From Sabellastarte sp. h YS-2021 (taxonomy: Eukaryota > Annelida > Polychaeta > Sabellida > Sabellidae): 64,000 nt of DNA. The stretch covers positions 20,457,464 to 20,521,463 of the forward strand of contig OZ024929.1 in NCBI GenBank assembly GCA_964017235.1, given 5' to 3'. The stretch's first letter is position 1. The number at the start of each line of letters is the position of its first letter. The position numbers and the translations under genes are program-made. Below, one piece after another: positions 11,291-21,794 of the stretch. The notes below the pieces were generated by a model. The model had not been told where the DNA came from and ran no database searches. It was given only the letters and a program-made list of their open reading frames with translations.

Positions 11291-13093
11291 CCAGTCTCTT
11301 CTGAAAGAACGGAGGCAACCTCCTACTGGTGGACTGAGGCTCCCTCTGGAGAATATGGGCTAAGGATTTGCTGAGGCATGTAAGAGCTCTGTGTTGAATA
11401 AGAACATTCTTTCTCCATACGTCTAAGTATTCACAGGCTTGTTCATATCCACGTTTGGCTGCTTTCTCAGGATTGGCACCTTTTTGGATTTGAGACTTAA
11501 CCTTCTTAAAGGTTGACTTCAGGCTATATTGGCACTTCTCAAGAGTGGCATTGCAAGAAGATGAAGTCTTGGCAAAGGCAGCAGTAAAGTTCAGAGTGGA
11601 TATGTTTTGCCTAGCTTGGTGTTCCAATTCCTTAGGGGAACCTTGCCCATAGGAGCCCCAGGAGGTTTAGGAGTAATACAGATTTTGGCAAAATCTGTAT
11701 TCAACTCTTGCATTTTCTCCTCATAACAGGGCTGTCCCACCTTATACCACTTAGCAGTGGAAGGAGGAGGCTTGATGTATTTACCCTCAGGTAAATTAGT
11801 GGCCTGTAAATCATGCTCAAACTTATCAAAGGCATCTTTGATAACTGAGCTGAGTGGGAGCATAGAGGAAGGATCTCTAGGTCTGAGCTGACGGCCTTTC
11901 TCATCGTCCAGACCCATGACTGAAGTTGAGGACCTAGGCATGGACTCCCTGGGGTCAGGGAGGGAAAGGATGCGTCTGAAAGTGTCCACTTCTTCAGCGT
12001 ATTGGGAGGGAATGTCAGACAGAGCTACTTCCCTATAATAAGGAGGGTCTGGATCATGTTGAGGTCGGTCTTGATCAGAGATAGCCCCAGAGGGCTTTGA
12101 TGACCTGTGTCTGGCTACAGAGGACTGATCCTCCTCTGAAGAAGATGACACGTATCTGGACCTCACCTTATGTTTACTCTTGTCAGCATGTTTTTTTGGA
12201 TTTAGAAGTTGAAATCCGAGGTTCATCGGATTCATCATTGTATTGATCCGAGGCGGACCTCGGTTCAACATCATGCCTTTTATGAGAGTGAGTGTTTTTT
12301 AGGTCTATCCAAAACCTTCTTAGAAGGTTCCTCGGATGGACTAGAAAGCTGATCCAATGCGTTATGATGATCAGCACTAAGACGTGGTTGAAGAGCAGGA
12401 CCATAGTCCACTTCCATTTCTTCAACATGTGAGGTAGTTTGAGGTCTCGGAGGGGGTAGGTCCAGATTTACAGCACTATGGAGGGTCCAGGCTTAGAAGC
12501 TGAAGCCGAGGTCTGATCCACCTCTGCTTGTTTTTTAGATGTCAATTCATCTCGGAGAGACTGGAAAGCTTCTAACTTAGATGCCTGGAAAGAACCCATT
12601 TGCTGCTGTAAAAGGATGTTAAGTGTGTTACCCAGGGATTTTTCTAAATTTGATTCAATCTTCTGCTGTAAGGCAGTACCTGGGGTGGGTGGGACAGTTT
12701 TTGCTGGAGTTTTGAGAGACAATGAACTGAAGGGTAGGGGCTGGGAATGTGGGGGTGAGGTAAATAAGTTATCTGCAGCACTCTCAAGGTCTGCATGAGA
12801 TCCAGTAAAGGAACCCACGTCCTCATCCCCCAGCAGATCGAGTTCATCATCTTTGGAACTAGTAGTGCCCTGCTTTTGCTTTTTAACATAACGTTTCCTG
12901 TGGGTAATTTTAAGTAATTGTTCTTCGGTAAAGGAAGAACAGATCTCACAGGGTCTTCAAACATGACACAGGGGTCATCACCCTTGCCAGATTCCCTACA
13001 GTTAGAGCAGAAATTATGTGTATCAAAAGCAAAGCAAAAGTGACGACACTTACTAGACCTCGGTTTGTCTTTATTCGTCTGGTGGGAAGACAT
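11291..13093 (-). pseudogene. Gag-like protein of DIRS-1, frameshifted
   Basis: The likely start is ATG at 13093 (MSSHQTNKDKP), followed by a His/Cys cluster (CRHFCFAFDTHNFCSNC, then KGDDPC). The frame then changes at least twice. A segment at 12818-12468 has a Gln-rich helical stretch (NILLQQQMGSF). A segment at 12274-11591 is charged and Ser-rich and ends with STAKWYKV and related residues. The last part (11627 to about 11300) is helical with Cys residues (SSSCNATLEKCQYSLKSTFK). The His/Cys cluster at the N-terminus is shared with the DIRS-B gag. Gag proteins of DIRS elements package RNA. The exact 3' limit is not visible, as the frame stays open into RT. Confidence 0.7.
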
Positions 13094-13324
13094 CTTGAAA
13101 CGCAATAAAAAACGTAGATGCAAAACCTGAACCAAGGAAAACTCAAAACCACAAATATATGAAAAAATATTTATCCTGTCGAAACGAAACTTTCACAGAA
13201 TAATCTATGTTATATTTAAAAAGAAATGTCCAAAAATTAACATCCAACAATACATATGTGCTGAGAAACAGGTGAAAATATCTGTGTAAGTTACAGACGC
13301 TACCAATTCATGCGGCCAATGAGA

Positions 13325-13458
13325 AAGTAGGAAGAGATCTCATAGTATACCATGAGAGGGCAACCTGAGGCTACGGCCAACTATAAATGTCTTTTTTTCT
13401 TAGACGTTGGCCGGATGCCTTTCAGTCCCACATGGTAAGCTATTGTAGTGCAATAAAA
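13325..13458 (-). repeat. DIRS-1 5' inverted terminal repeat
   Basis: Reverse complement of about 7488-7625: it contains TTAGACGTTGGCCGGATGCC and CAGTCCCACATGGTAAGC and ends GTGCAATAAAA. The junction with the flank (GATGAATG) is at 13458/13459. Confidence 0.9.
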
Positions 13459-14053
13459 GATGAATGTTTGCTAGTGCCAACTTGATGTCGTAGCTAATAT
13501 AAATAAATGGATCACAGTGTACTGTCTTGTCCTGAAATCCTTAAGTCAAAATAGGTCAAAGAGCATTTTAAATTGTCCATTGCCCTGTCAAATGTGATGC
13601 TAACATAAAACATCTACATAGCAAGTGCCACATAATTATTAGTGCTGCGACACTGTTTGAAGACATTCGATTGTTTGCTCAATAAGTGCTCAGAAAACAA
13701 AGTTTGGTACAAAAGTCTCAAATTCAGACTCTGCAAAACCTTTACAAATCACTAACATGAGATCAAATTCTATTTTCGCCCAAAACATAAAACCCAAAAA
13801 TATGTATCAAATTTTGGGTGGGTGTCTGTACTTTTAGTTTTGCAGGCATTAGTCACATGTTCGCACTAGATCGAACTTAACTAGTACTTAGTGATACCAA
13901 ACATTGAAACCAAAATTAAAAGCAATTTCACGGCACTAACAATGACTATATATATCAATAGAAACCAGCACAGAGATGTCATGCTGATCATGAATATCAT
14001 AGCAGATGGTATGTTTATTTAATCTTGTGAGAACACCTATAAATACACCAAAT
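13459..14053. other. Intron sequence between DIRS-1 and DIRS-A; no gene seen
   Basis: About 600 bp of AT-rich DNA with no useful open frame, no inverted repeat and no splice-bounded exon that I can support. Confidence 0.6.
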
Positions 14054-14268
14054 TTGCAAATTTAATAAGTAAATTAAATTTTTATAAGTTAATACCCTAT
14101 CCAATGGACAATATGCTAAACCGGTCGGCGCAGACCGGCCCGCCAAACGTCAGAAAAAGACGTCCTGTGTTGCCACCGGCTGGCCGGTCCGTAGTACTGC
14201 GCACTCCCCAGATGGCGCCTCATACTTCCTTCCTGTCTAGACAACCTGACGTCATAGCATCTTTTTCG
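14054..14268 (-). repeat. DIRS-A 3' inverted terminal repeat
   Basis: Begins TTGCAAATTTAATAAG, then CCCTATCCAATGGAC, then ACCGGTCGGCGCAGACCGG, ending near GCATCTTTTTCG. Matches in reverse complement 21171-21345. Confidence 0.9.
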
Positions 14269-14329
14269 TTGTCTAAACCTCTTAGACCCCTAGTAAGCTG
14301 ATAGCGGGGTCGGTGGGAGGGTCTTGTGT

Positions 14330-14426
14330 GTCCATTGGATAGGGTATTAACTTATAAAAATTTAATTTACTTATTAAATTTGCAATTTTATTGCGTTAAT
14401 ACATCCTATCCAATGGACAATATGCT
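14330..14426 (-). repeat. DIRS-A internal complementary region
   Basis: GTCCATTGGATAGGGTATTA through TTAAATTTGCAA is the inverse of the left terminus; TTTTATTGCGTTAATACATC through CCAATGGAC is the inverse of the right terminus. The two halves are fused without spacer. Confidence 0.92.
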
Positions 14427-14588
14427 GAATAACTACCGCTTGGTCGGCGGGTAAGTTACTAGGGAACTATGTGAACTCACAAATGATAATAAATTTTAAC
14501 CTAAGGTCTAGGCTGACTTTGTCAGGAGACCTATAGGCCCAGGCCTGGATTGCCAACAGCCGGTTACCCGGGGGCTATACCGACGTCG

Positions 14589-14604
14589 CCCCCCCCCCCC
14601 CCCC
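14589..14604 (-). other. Homopolymer C16 (minus-strand G-tract) in DIRS-A
   Basis: Sixteen C residues followed by TTTAACAG, at the same relative place as in DIRS-1 and DIRS-B. Confidence 0.9.
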
Positions 14605-14867
14605 TTTAACAGACCTGCTCTGAGGTAGGGGGAAGAGAGGGATGAGTTCAGTTCAGTCCCAGAATGTCAATAAACCTCCCAAAGGAAGTGCATCACATTT
14701 TTACTATGTACAATTAGAAAATGTTTATACTCTGTACATATATACAAATCTCCTCAATCTAAGGGCCACCTGTGGATCTGCGGAGCAGCCACTACCGAGC
14801 CCGATTGGTAAAGCTCTGAGTCAGCCCAAGCCACACCCCTCAGATATAACTGTGTGAGGGTATTATG

Positions 14868-15850
14868 TGACTTCAGTGGCAGGCTGACAAGATTGGATCT
14901 AAGGAGACTCCCGACTGGAAGACCTTAGGAGCAGCAAAGGCCCTGACATCATGGGTTTTAGCCTGATGTGAAGAGTGGGCCTCTTGGTCAGAGAGCTCAT
15001 AACATAGGATCACAGTCTGCTTGATCTAAGAGGAGATAGAGGCAGATGTCTTGTCGAACCTTTCTTAAAGGATACAAAACAACCACCTCCTTATTCTACT
15101 TGAGGTCTGAGGTCCTGTCCAAATAGTAGCGTAATGCTCTAACTGGAAAACAAGGGGACCTGTCAGACTAGAGGGATCTATCCAGAGAAGAAGGCCAGGG
15201 TTGTTGTAACCACTGGGGGCACACTGTCTGGACCCTCCTGACCAGCTGATTCTTGGATAGAAAGCTGGGTAATGGATACAGGGACACCGTTGACCAATTC
15301 GATTCATAGATTGGTGTCTAATATTTTTGCTTTGCCAAGCATGAATCTCACTTCTGCGTTTATCCGACCCAAGGGCCAAGAAGAATACCGTCTTGAAGGT
15401 CAAATACTTCAAGGAGGCCTCCTTGATTGGTGCAAACGGAGCCTTATTCAGTTGGTGCAAAACCAGTGAGAGGTTCCAGGAGGGGATGCCCCTCCTGCCT
15501 TTGGGTCTGTCTCTGTGGAAACTATCCAGGAGACGAGCGAGATTTTTGTCCTTGCTGATGTTGAAGGGGGGATTTCCCAGTTTATCAGCAATGGCTGAAC
15601 TGTAACCATCAATGGTGCTGGGCTGAATCTTCCTGTCCTTATAAGGTACATAAGGAAGTCAGCAACTGACTTTACAGGGGTACCCTGAGTTCCACCTGAT
15701 TAGTGACGAACCACTTGTAACAATGGTCCACTTTGCCTCATGGCCTGATCTGGTTGATCCCTTTTTAGGAGCCTCAATTCTTGCTGCCACCGCCTCAGCG
15801 AAGCCCTGCTCCTCAAATGCTGAAGCTCCAGGAGCCGAGCATCAAGATTA
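14868..15850 (-). pseudogene. Tyrosine recombinase remnant of DIRS-A, first copy
   Basis: Minus-strand fragments keep recognisable recombinase blocks: FKTVFFLALGSDKRRSEIHAW with the first catalytic Arg (about 15390), GRQ-type C-terminal sequence near 14880-14960 corresponding to the HxxR and CHW boxes, and the core-binding part above 15500. Frameshifts after NIRHQS (about 15320) and elsewhere destroy the reading frame. Compared with DIRS-B it is clearly non-functional. The part above 14949 is repeated at 16365-17270. Confidence 0.85.
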
Positions 15851-16364
15851 AGATTTGTCAGATTTCTGTGAGGGATCTGATTGAATGGTTGTGTCAACAG
15901 GTTGGGCAGATTGGGCAGGCTCAGTGGGATTTGGCTGGACATGGCCACTGGATCCCAAAACCAAGGCATGATGGGCCACCCCGGAGCAATCAGAATGATT
16001 CTCTTGTATGGGGAGCCCTGCAACATCACCGCTTTGCCCAATATGGCTGACAGTGGGAAGGTGTATGCTTCCTGATCCTACCATGACAAAACGAGCGCAT
16101 TCACTGCTGTAACCAGGGGATCCGGTACCGGTGACACAAACAAGGGCAACTTGTTATTGAACCTCGTGGCAAATAGATCTAGTTGAGGCCGGCGCCACCT
16201 GTTGCATATGGCTTGGAAGAGCTCCTGAAGGAGAGACCACTCTGTTCGGGTGGTCTGGCCTAGTCTGGATAGCTTGTCTGTGACCACACTCAGCCAGCCT
16301 GTGTCGGGCTTTTAGAGTTACTTGATTTCTGGCGCACCAGGTCAAGATTCTCCATAGTAAAGCA
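15700..16364 (-). pseudogene. RNase H / methyltransferase-like remnant of DIRS-A, first copy (partial)
   Basis: Contains DLFATRFNNKLPLFVSPVPD (about 16190-16130) and IILIAPGWPIMPWFWDPV (about 16000-15945), blocks of the DIRS methyltransferase-like domain, in shifted frames. The upstream RNase H part is cut off by the duplication joint at 16364/16365. Confidence 0.82.
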
Positions 16365-17270
16365 TCATGGGTTTTAGCCTGATGTGAAGAGTGGGCCTCT
16401 TGGTCAGAGAGCTCATAACATAGGATCACAGTCTGCTTGATCTAAGAGGAGATAGAGGCAGATGTCTTGTCGAACCTTTCTTAAAGGATACAAAACAACC
16501 ACCTCCTTATTCTACTTGAGGTCTGAGGTCCTGTCCAAATAGTAGCGTAATGCTCTAACTGGAAAACAAGGGGACCTGTCAGACTAGAGGGATCTATCCA
16601 GAGAAGAAGGCCAGGGTTGTTGTAACCACTGGGGGCACACTGTCTGGACCCTCCTGACCAGCTGATTCTTGGATAGAAAGCTGGGTAATGGATACAGGGA
16701 CACCGTTGACCAATTCGATTCATAGATTGGTGTCTAATATTTTTGCTTTGCCAAGCATGAATCTCACTTCTGCGTTTATCCGACCCAAGGGCCAAGAAGA
16801 ATACCGTCTTGAAGGTCAAATACTTCAAGGAGGCCTCCTTGATTGGTGCAAACGGAGCCTTATTCAGTTGGTGCAAAACCAGTGAGAGGTTCCAGGAGGG
16901 GATGCCCCTCCTGCCTTTGGGTCTGTCTCTGTGGAAACTATCCAGGAGACGAGCGAGATTTTTGTCCTTGCTGATGTTGAAGGGGGGATTTCCCAGTTTA
17001 TCAGCAATGGCTGAACTGTAACCATCAATGGTGCTGGGCTGAATCTTCCTGTCCTTATAAGGTACATAAGGAAGTCAGCAACTGACTTTACAGGGGTACC
17101 CTGAGTTCCACCTGATTAGTGACGAACCACTTGTAACAATGGTCCACTTTGCCTCATGGCCTGATCTGGTTGATCCCTTTTTAGGAGCCTCAATTCTTGC
17201 TGCCACCGCCTCAGCGAAGCCCTGCTCCTCAAATGCTGAAGCTCCAGGAGCCGAGCATCAAGATTAAGAT
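16365..17270 (-). pseudogene. Tyrosine recombinase remnant of DIRS-A, second copy (partial)
   Basis: Identical to 14949-15850, lacking the C-terminal part below 14949. The same frameshifts are present, so the duplication happened after the gene had died. Confidence 0.85.
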
Positions 17271-17990
17271 TTGTCAGATTTCTGTGAGGGATCTGATTGA
17301 ATGGTTGTGTCAACAGGTTGGGCAGATTGGGCAGGCTCAGTGGGATTTGGCTGGACATGGCCACTGGATCCCAAAACCAAGGCATGATGGGCCACCCCGG
17401 AGCAATCAGAATGATTCTCTTGTATGGGGAGCCCTGCAACATCACCGCTTTGCCCAATATGGCTGACAGTGGGAAGGTGTATGCTTCCTGATCCTACCAT
17501 GACAAAACGAGCGCATTCACTGCTGTAACCAGGGGATCCGGTACCGGTGACACAAACAAGGGCAACTTGTTATTGAACCTCGTGGCAAATAGATCTAGTT
17601 GAGGCCGGCGCCACCTGTTGCATATGGCTTGGAAGAGCTCCTGAAGGAGAGACCACTCTGTTCGGGTGGTCTGGCCTAGTCTGGATAGCTTGTCTGTGAC
17701 CACACTCAGCCAGCCTGTGTCGGGCTTTTAGAGTTACTTGATTTCTGGCGCACCAGGTCAAGATTCTCCATAGTAAAGCACAAGGTGGGCCCGACCTCAT
17801 GCCTCCTTCCCTGTTTATGTATGACACCACTGTGGTGTTGTTTGTCTCTACAAGTACTATCTTGTGCATACAGGGGTCTTGGAACTGCCTGGAGTTCTAG
17901 GTAATTGATATGCAACTTGCTTTCCAGGAGGGACTAGGTGCCACCTGCAGTGTGTTCGTTTAAGTGAGCACCCCACCCTGCGTTTGATGA
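17116..17990 (-). pseudogene. RNase H / methyltransferase-like remnant of DIRS-A, second copy
   Basis: Continues past the duplicated unit into NNTTVVSYINREGGM and HINYLELQAV, the RNase H Asp and Glu blocks, with at least one frameshift. It joins the RT remnant upstream at about 18.0 kb. Confidence 0.8.
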
Positions 17991-17999
17991 ATCTGTAAA

Positions 18000-18990
18000 A
18001 TTTGCAGATCATGTTTTATTTGGGTGTAATGGTTGGCCTGTAAGGACATTGTCCTCTTGCAACCACCCTTGTAAATGTGGGTGCAATACCTTGGTATGTA
18101 AGGACATTGTCCTCTTGCAACCACCCTTGTAAATGTGGGTGCAATACCTTGGTATTGGAATCACATTTTCTAGTGACTCTGGTTCCCTCCAGTTGTTTTT
18201 GAGATGCCACTGTATGGGTCTCCTATAAAGTTGGCCCAGGTGAAATTGCTTTCCTGTGGCTGTTAGTAAACCTATCAGACATGAACTGCTGGACCGGACA
18301 AACCGGTAGTGACAGTATTTCTAGTATTTGTCCTGAAGGTTCTGCCAATGGTCCGGTATAGGTCGGACCCGACCGACCATGAGGTCGAACTGGTAACCTG
18401 AACTTGGGCATATTTTCACTAGATCTAGTGTATGCCGGAGACAAACCCCAGTGGGGTGTGCCTTTCACCAATCAGTCGTCTAAGTACTGGTGGATTATTA
18501 TACCCTTGTGTCTGGCCATCAGTTTCACCTCCTTTGCTACTACAGTGAGCTCCATGGGTGCAGTGGACAGACCGAAAGACAGTGCTTTGAACTGGTATGT
18601 CCGAACCTGGACATGACATTTGATATGTCTTGGACTGTTCCTGTATAGGTATATGGAAGTAGGCGTTCTTGAAATCTATTGAGGTAACACACTCCCATTG
18701 TTGGAGGGTGGTCCTGATGGTCTCCGAAAGGTTTGGTTTGCTCAGACCTACAATAGGTCTCCAATGGTTGTGTGGTTTTGGAACCAAGCAAGGTTGAAGA
18801 AGCTCAGAGATTTTGAACTGGCTCGACTGCACCATTCCTTGTCCATAAGCTGATGTAATGCTTTTAACCAATATAGGTTCCTGTGAAGATGTGTGTAGCA
18901 TTTGATAATTTGGGTGACCTTGTCAAACTTGGTCTTGACTGGAAAGGGAGAGTGCAGCCCTCCTTCAACATTGTACTACCTAGGGTCCAG
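18000..18990 (-). pseudogene. Reverse transcriptase remnant of DIRS-A
   Basis: Blocks seen on the minus strand are LVPKPHNHWRPIVGLS (about 18780), SIDFKNAYFHIPI (about 18680) and, in another frame, QYLDD (about 18495-18481). The codon after the YLDD metal-binding box is TGA where DIRS-B has Trp. A further frameshift follows KTYQM. The N-terminal lead-in (HLPVGSRL, then TLPFQSRPSLTRSP at about 19050-18920) matches that of DIRS-B. Non-functional. Confidence 0.85.
18031..18155. repeat. Direct repeat of ~62 bp, two copies, in the RT/RNase H linker of DIRS-A
   Basis: The unit with TGTAAGGACATTGTCCTCTT and GGGTGCAATACCTTGGTAT occurs twice in succession, adding about 62 bp to the linker. Confidence 0.88.
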
Positions 18991-19268
18991 CCCCCCCCAA
19001 GGCTTCCTAAGTCCCGAAACGGGGTTAGTCTGGACCCTACAGGCAAATGTGTGCCACATTCGGGACATTTGCTAGTCCAACAAACATTTCTATCCCTCCG
19101 GCTTCCGGATACTGGTCCGGTCTGGTGACAATGATCCGAGAAAACAGACTCTCTGTTCTTGCTGTGGTCCGGTCCAGTGGCGCTGACACAACTTTTCACA
19201 TTTAAAAGACTCTTGCCCCAGGCCAGCATCCTGCAAGGTGCAGGCCAGCACCCTGTTTGTAGACTTGT

Positions 19269-19551
19269 AACCGGTAGGTTGAAGCAAGTGTACAAGGCTG
19301 TGTAGCCAGCACCAGCCGGTACACTCTAACCAGTTGTTGAAGCAAGTGTAAAAGGCTGTGTAGCCAGTACCAGCCGGTACACTCTGTAACCAGTTGTTGA
19401 AACAAGTGTACAAGGCTGTGTAGCCAGTACCAGTCGGTACACTCTGTAACCGATTGTTGAAGCAAGTGTACAAGGCTGTGTAGCAAGTACCAGCCGGTAC
19501 ACTCTGTAACCAGTTGTTGAAGCAAGTGTACAAGGCTGTGTAGCCAGTACA
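19269..19551. repeat. 60-bp minisatellite, ~4.7 copies
   Basis: The unit contains TTGTTGAAGCAAGTGTACAA and GGCTGTGTAGCCAGTACCAG and recurs every 60 bp. Because 60 is a multiple of three, several minus-strand frames stay open and show a 20-residue periodic peptide; I regard these as by-products, not genes. Confidence 0.92.
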
Positions 19552-19699
19552 AAACATTTGCTAAAGCAATGTTACAACTATCTTATGTGTTGAATTCAGC
19601 TTGCTGTAGGTTTCCTCCATTAATTAAGGTATCCCTTTAATCGCACGTCTACTTTGTAGATTTGACAGTTGCTGGGAAAGCCCCTGTGATCTATTTTTA

Positions 19700-20420
19700 G
19701 AAACACTTGGTGTTCGGTGTGTCACATGACCAGCTTGCTGGTCGGAAAGACATGCGATTGGCTGATTGGAGCTCGTCAGTTGTGGCGTTCTTTTGTGATA
19801 CTTAAACATGCAAATGCGCAGTATTCTGCTAATCCACAAACCTCACTACCGACAACGAAGCCGGGCCTGCAAGGCAGGGACTGGAATCACAGTAGACGTG
19901 AGTTCTGAAGAACGCACTTCCGACCTTCCTGGTCGGTGTAAACACGTGACCTGCTTCGTGATTGTTCAGAAGGACACGTGATTGGCTGACTGGGGATGAC
20001 GTCAGTAGTCGCATTCTTTGTGTGATGCTTTACCGGCAACTTTACAGTCCACAAAACCCCACTACCGACAACCAGGCCGGGTCTGCAAAGCAGGGACTGT
20101 AGTCACAGTAGACGTGAGTTCTGAAGAACGCACTTCCGACCTTCCTGGTCGGTGAAAACACGTGACCTGCTTCGTGATTGGTCAAAAGGACACGCGATTG
20201 GCTGACTGGATATGACGTCAGAGGTCGCGTTCTTTGTGCTGGCCGGTCGGCTGATGCCTTAAAAGCAGAGAAGCCTGGGCCAGTGCGCTCTGTAGATGAA
20301 GTCCTGGCAGGTCTGAAGTCGATTCTTCTTCTCAGCCCGCTGTACACTCAAACCAGTGTCTTGGCCATCCACTGCCCTTACTACCGACACAAGTGCCGGG
20401 TCCACAAGGGAGGGACTGAG
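19700..20420. repeat. ~217-bp imperfect tandem repeat, ~3 copies
   Basis: CACTACCGACAAC recurs at 19846 and 20063, with a weaker copy (TTACTACCGACACAAG) at 20378. The block between includes GACGTGAGTTCTGAAGAACG and CTTCCGACCTTCCTGGTCGG, nearly identical between copies. It lies in the 5' part of DIRS-A where gag would be expected. Confidence 0.8.
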
Positions 20421-20464
20421 AGTGATTAAGATGAAGTTCCTTCTATGTAAATAGGGGAGGTCGG

Positions 20465-20750
20465 CTGAACATGAGCTTGCTGGTCAACTAATGCTTTACA
20501 GCAAAGATGTCTGGACCAGTGCGCTCTGAAGAAATCTGAAGAATTCTCTTGCTGCAGATGTACATATATATAAGCTTACCGGTCGACTAATGCTTTAAAG
20601 CAAAGATGTCTGGACCAGTGCGCTCTGAAGAATTCATCTATTGCTTCTGATGAAAAAACACTAATTACTCGAGCTAGGCTGGTGTGACTGATGCTTAACA
20701 GCAGAGAAGTCGGTACCAGTGCGCTCTGAAGATGAAGAATGCATCTTGCT
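20465..20750. repeat. ~100-bp imperfect tandem repeat, 3 copies
   Basis: AAGATGTCTGGACCAGTGCG followed by CTCTGAAGA recurs near 20505, 20604 and (diverged) 20707. It continues the repeat-rich 5' part of DIRS-A. Confidence 0.75.
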
Positions 20751-21170
20751 TGGGGAATTCCTTCTTTACAGAGTTCAAAACTACGTAGACTGAAGTTTGC
20801 CGTGATTTCTATTTGTAGTACTAGAAAAGACGTTTACGCAGGTACATACAACAAATAACACGGATAAAAATACCTTGTAAGTAGTATATCCATTATATTT
20901 CTAAATATTGTCGATCTGCCCCTAACAACACAATTGTTGAATGGGAGGAAACTAGAAAAAGCTGCCTTCATATTTCTCGTAGATTACTGCCCTATCATCA
21001 ACACTAAATTGAGTCAACTAGGGAGCGTTTCCAGCAGATTTCTCGATGTATATCCGTAACACTTTAACAATAAATTATTTGCAAATAAGGTATAAAATCC
21101 ATCATAATGCACACTTTCCTTAAAATATCTGGAGATTGTTGAAAACACGTTCGCACAGTACACGCGCCAA

Positions 21171-21363
21171 ACGAAAAAGATGCTATGACATCAGGTTGTC
21201 TAGACAGGAAGGAAGTATGAGGCGCCATCTGGGGAGTGCACAGTACTACGGACCGGCCAGCCGGTGGCAACACAGGACGTCTTTTTCTGACGTTTGGCGG
21301 GCCGGTCTGCGCCGACCGGTTTAGCATATTGTCCATTGGATAGGATGTATTAACGCAATAAAA
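21171..21363 (-). repeat. DIRS-A 5' inverted terminal repeat
   Basis: Reverse complement of 14095-14268, ending ACGCAATAAAA at 21363. The next base begins the TTGCAA terminus of DIRS-B. Confidence 0.92.
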
Positions 21364-21578
21364 TTGCAAATTTAATAAGTAAATTAAATTTTTATAAGTT
21401 AATACCCTATCCAATGGACAATTGCTTTACCGGTCGGCGCGACCGGTCCCGCCAAACGCCAGAAAAAGACGTCCTGTATATACTACCGGCAGGACCGGTC
21501 ACAGAGTGTGCATTCGCCAGGTGGCGCATCGTACTTCATTTCCTGTTTACCTCTTGACGTCATAGCATCTTTTTCGTG
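21364..21578 (-). repeat. DIRS-B 3' inverted terminal repeat
   Basis: Contains CCTATCCAATGGACAATTGC, then ACCGGTCGGCGCGACCGGT, then ACGTCATAGCATCTTTTTCG; it is the reverse complement of 28211-28385. Confidence 0.92.
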
Positions 21579-21638
21579 TCTAATCCTAGTAAGACCCCTA
21601 GTAAGCTGATAGCGGGGCCGGTTGGGTGGGCCTTGCCT

Positions 21639-21734
21639 GTCCATTGGATAGGGTATTAACTTATAAAAATTTAATTTACTTATTAAATTTGCAATTTTAT
21701 TGCGTTAATACATCCTATCCAATGGACAATTGCT
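21639..21734 (-). repeat. DIRS-B internal complementary region
   Basis: The inverse of the left terminus (GTCCATTGGATAGGGTATTA through TTAAATTTGCAA) is fused to the inverse of the right terminus (TTTTATTGCGTTAATACATC through CCAATGGACAATTGC). It differs from the DIRS-A ICR at only a few positions. Confidence 0.93.
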
Positions 21735-21794
21735 GAATAACTACCGCTTAGCAGGCGGGTAAGCAGCTAGGGACTTATGTGAACTCATAACAAC

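Larger units (their letters stand above)
7445..13458 (-). mobile_element. DIRS-like tyrosine-recombinase retrotransposon, copy DIRS-1 (degenerate)
   Basis: A 6.0-kb element read on the minus strand: 5' inverted repeat, gag-like region, RT-RNase H-methyltransferase-like region, tyrosine recombinase, internal complementary region, 3' inverted repeat. The right boundary is set by the terminal GCAATAAAA and the left by TTGAAAATTT, both recovered in reverse complement inside the internal region at 7699-7795. There is no target-site duplication, as expected for tyrosine-recombinase integration. Coding regions carry at least three in-frame stops, several frameshifts and a 103-bp insertion, so the copy cannot be autonomous. 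It sits in the last intron of the host gene, in the gene's own transcriptional direction. Confidence 0.92.
14949..17780. repeat. Tandem duplication, unit 1416 bp, two copies
   Basis: Copy one is 14949-16364 and copy two 16365-17780. The joint reads AGTAAAGCATCATGGG, where the RNase H remnant (AGTAAAGCA) runs into the recombinase remnant (TCATGGGTTTTAGCC). In every stretch I compared the copies are identical, including their disabled frames. The unit holds most of the recombinase remnant plus the methyltransferase-like and part of the RNase H remnants. Confidence 0.93.
14054..21363 (-). mobile_element. DIRS-like retrotransposon, copy DIRS-A (rearranged, dead)
   Basis: Left terminus TTGCAAATTTAATAAG, right terminus ACGCAATAAAA, inverted repeats of about 175 bp and an ICR at 14330-14426. 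Recombinase and RNase H/methyltransferase remnants appear twice because of a 1416-bp tandem duplication; RT remnants lie near 18.2-19.0 kb. Between 19.2 and 20.8 kb, where gag should be, lie several tandem-repeat families. It is abutted directly by DIRS-B at 21363/21364. Its inverted repeats resemble those of DIRS-B but differ clearly (for example TAGACAACCTGACGTC versus TTTACCTCTTGACGTC), so the two are related subfamilies rather than one recent duplicate. Confidence 0.9.

Noticed and set aside
19090-19557. Long minus-strand open frames with a 20-residue periodic peptide
   Set aside because: They arise from the 60-bp minisatellite, whose period is a multiple of three; the peptide appears in two frames at once and has no domain.
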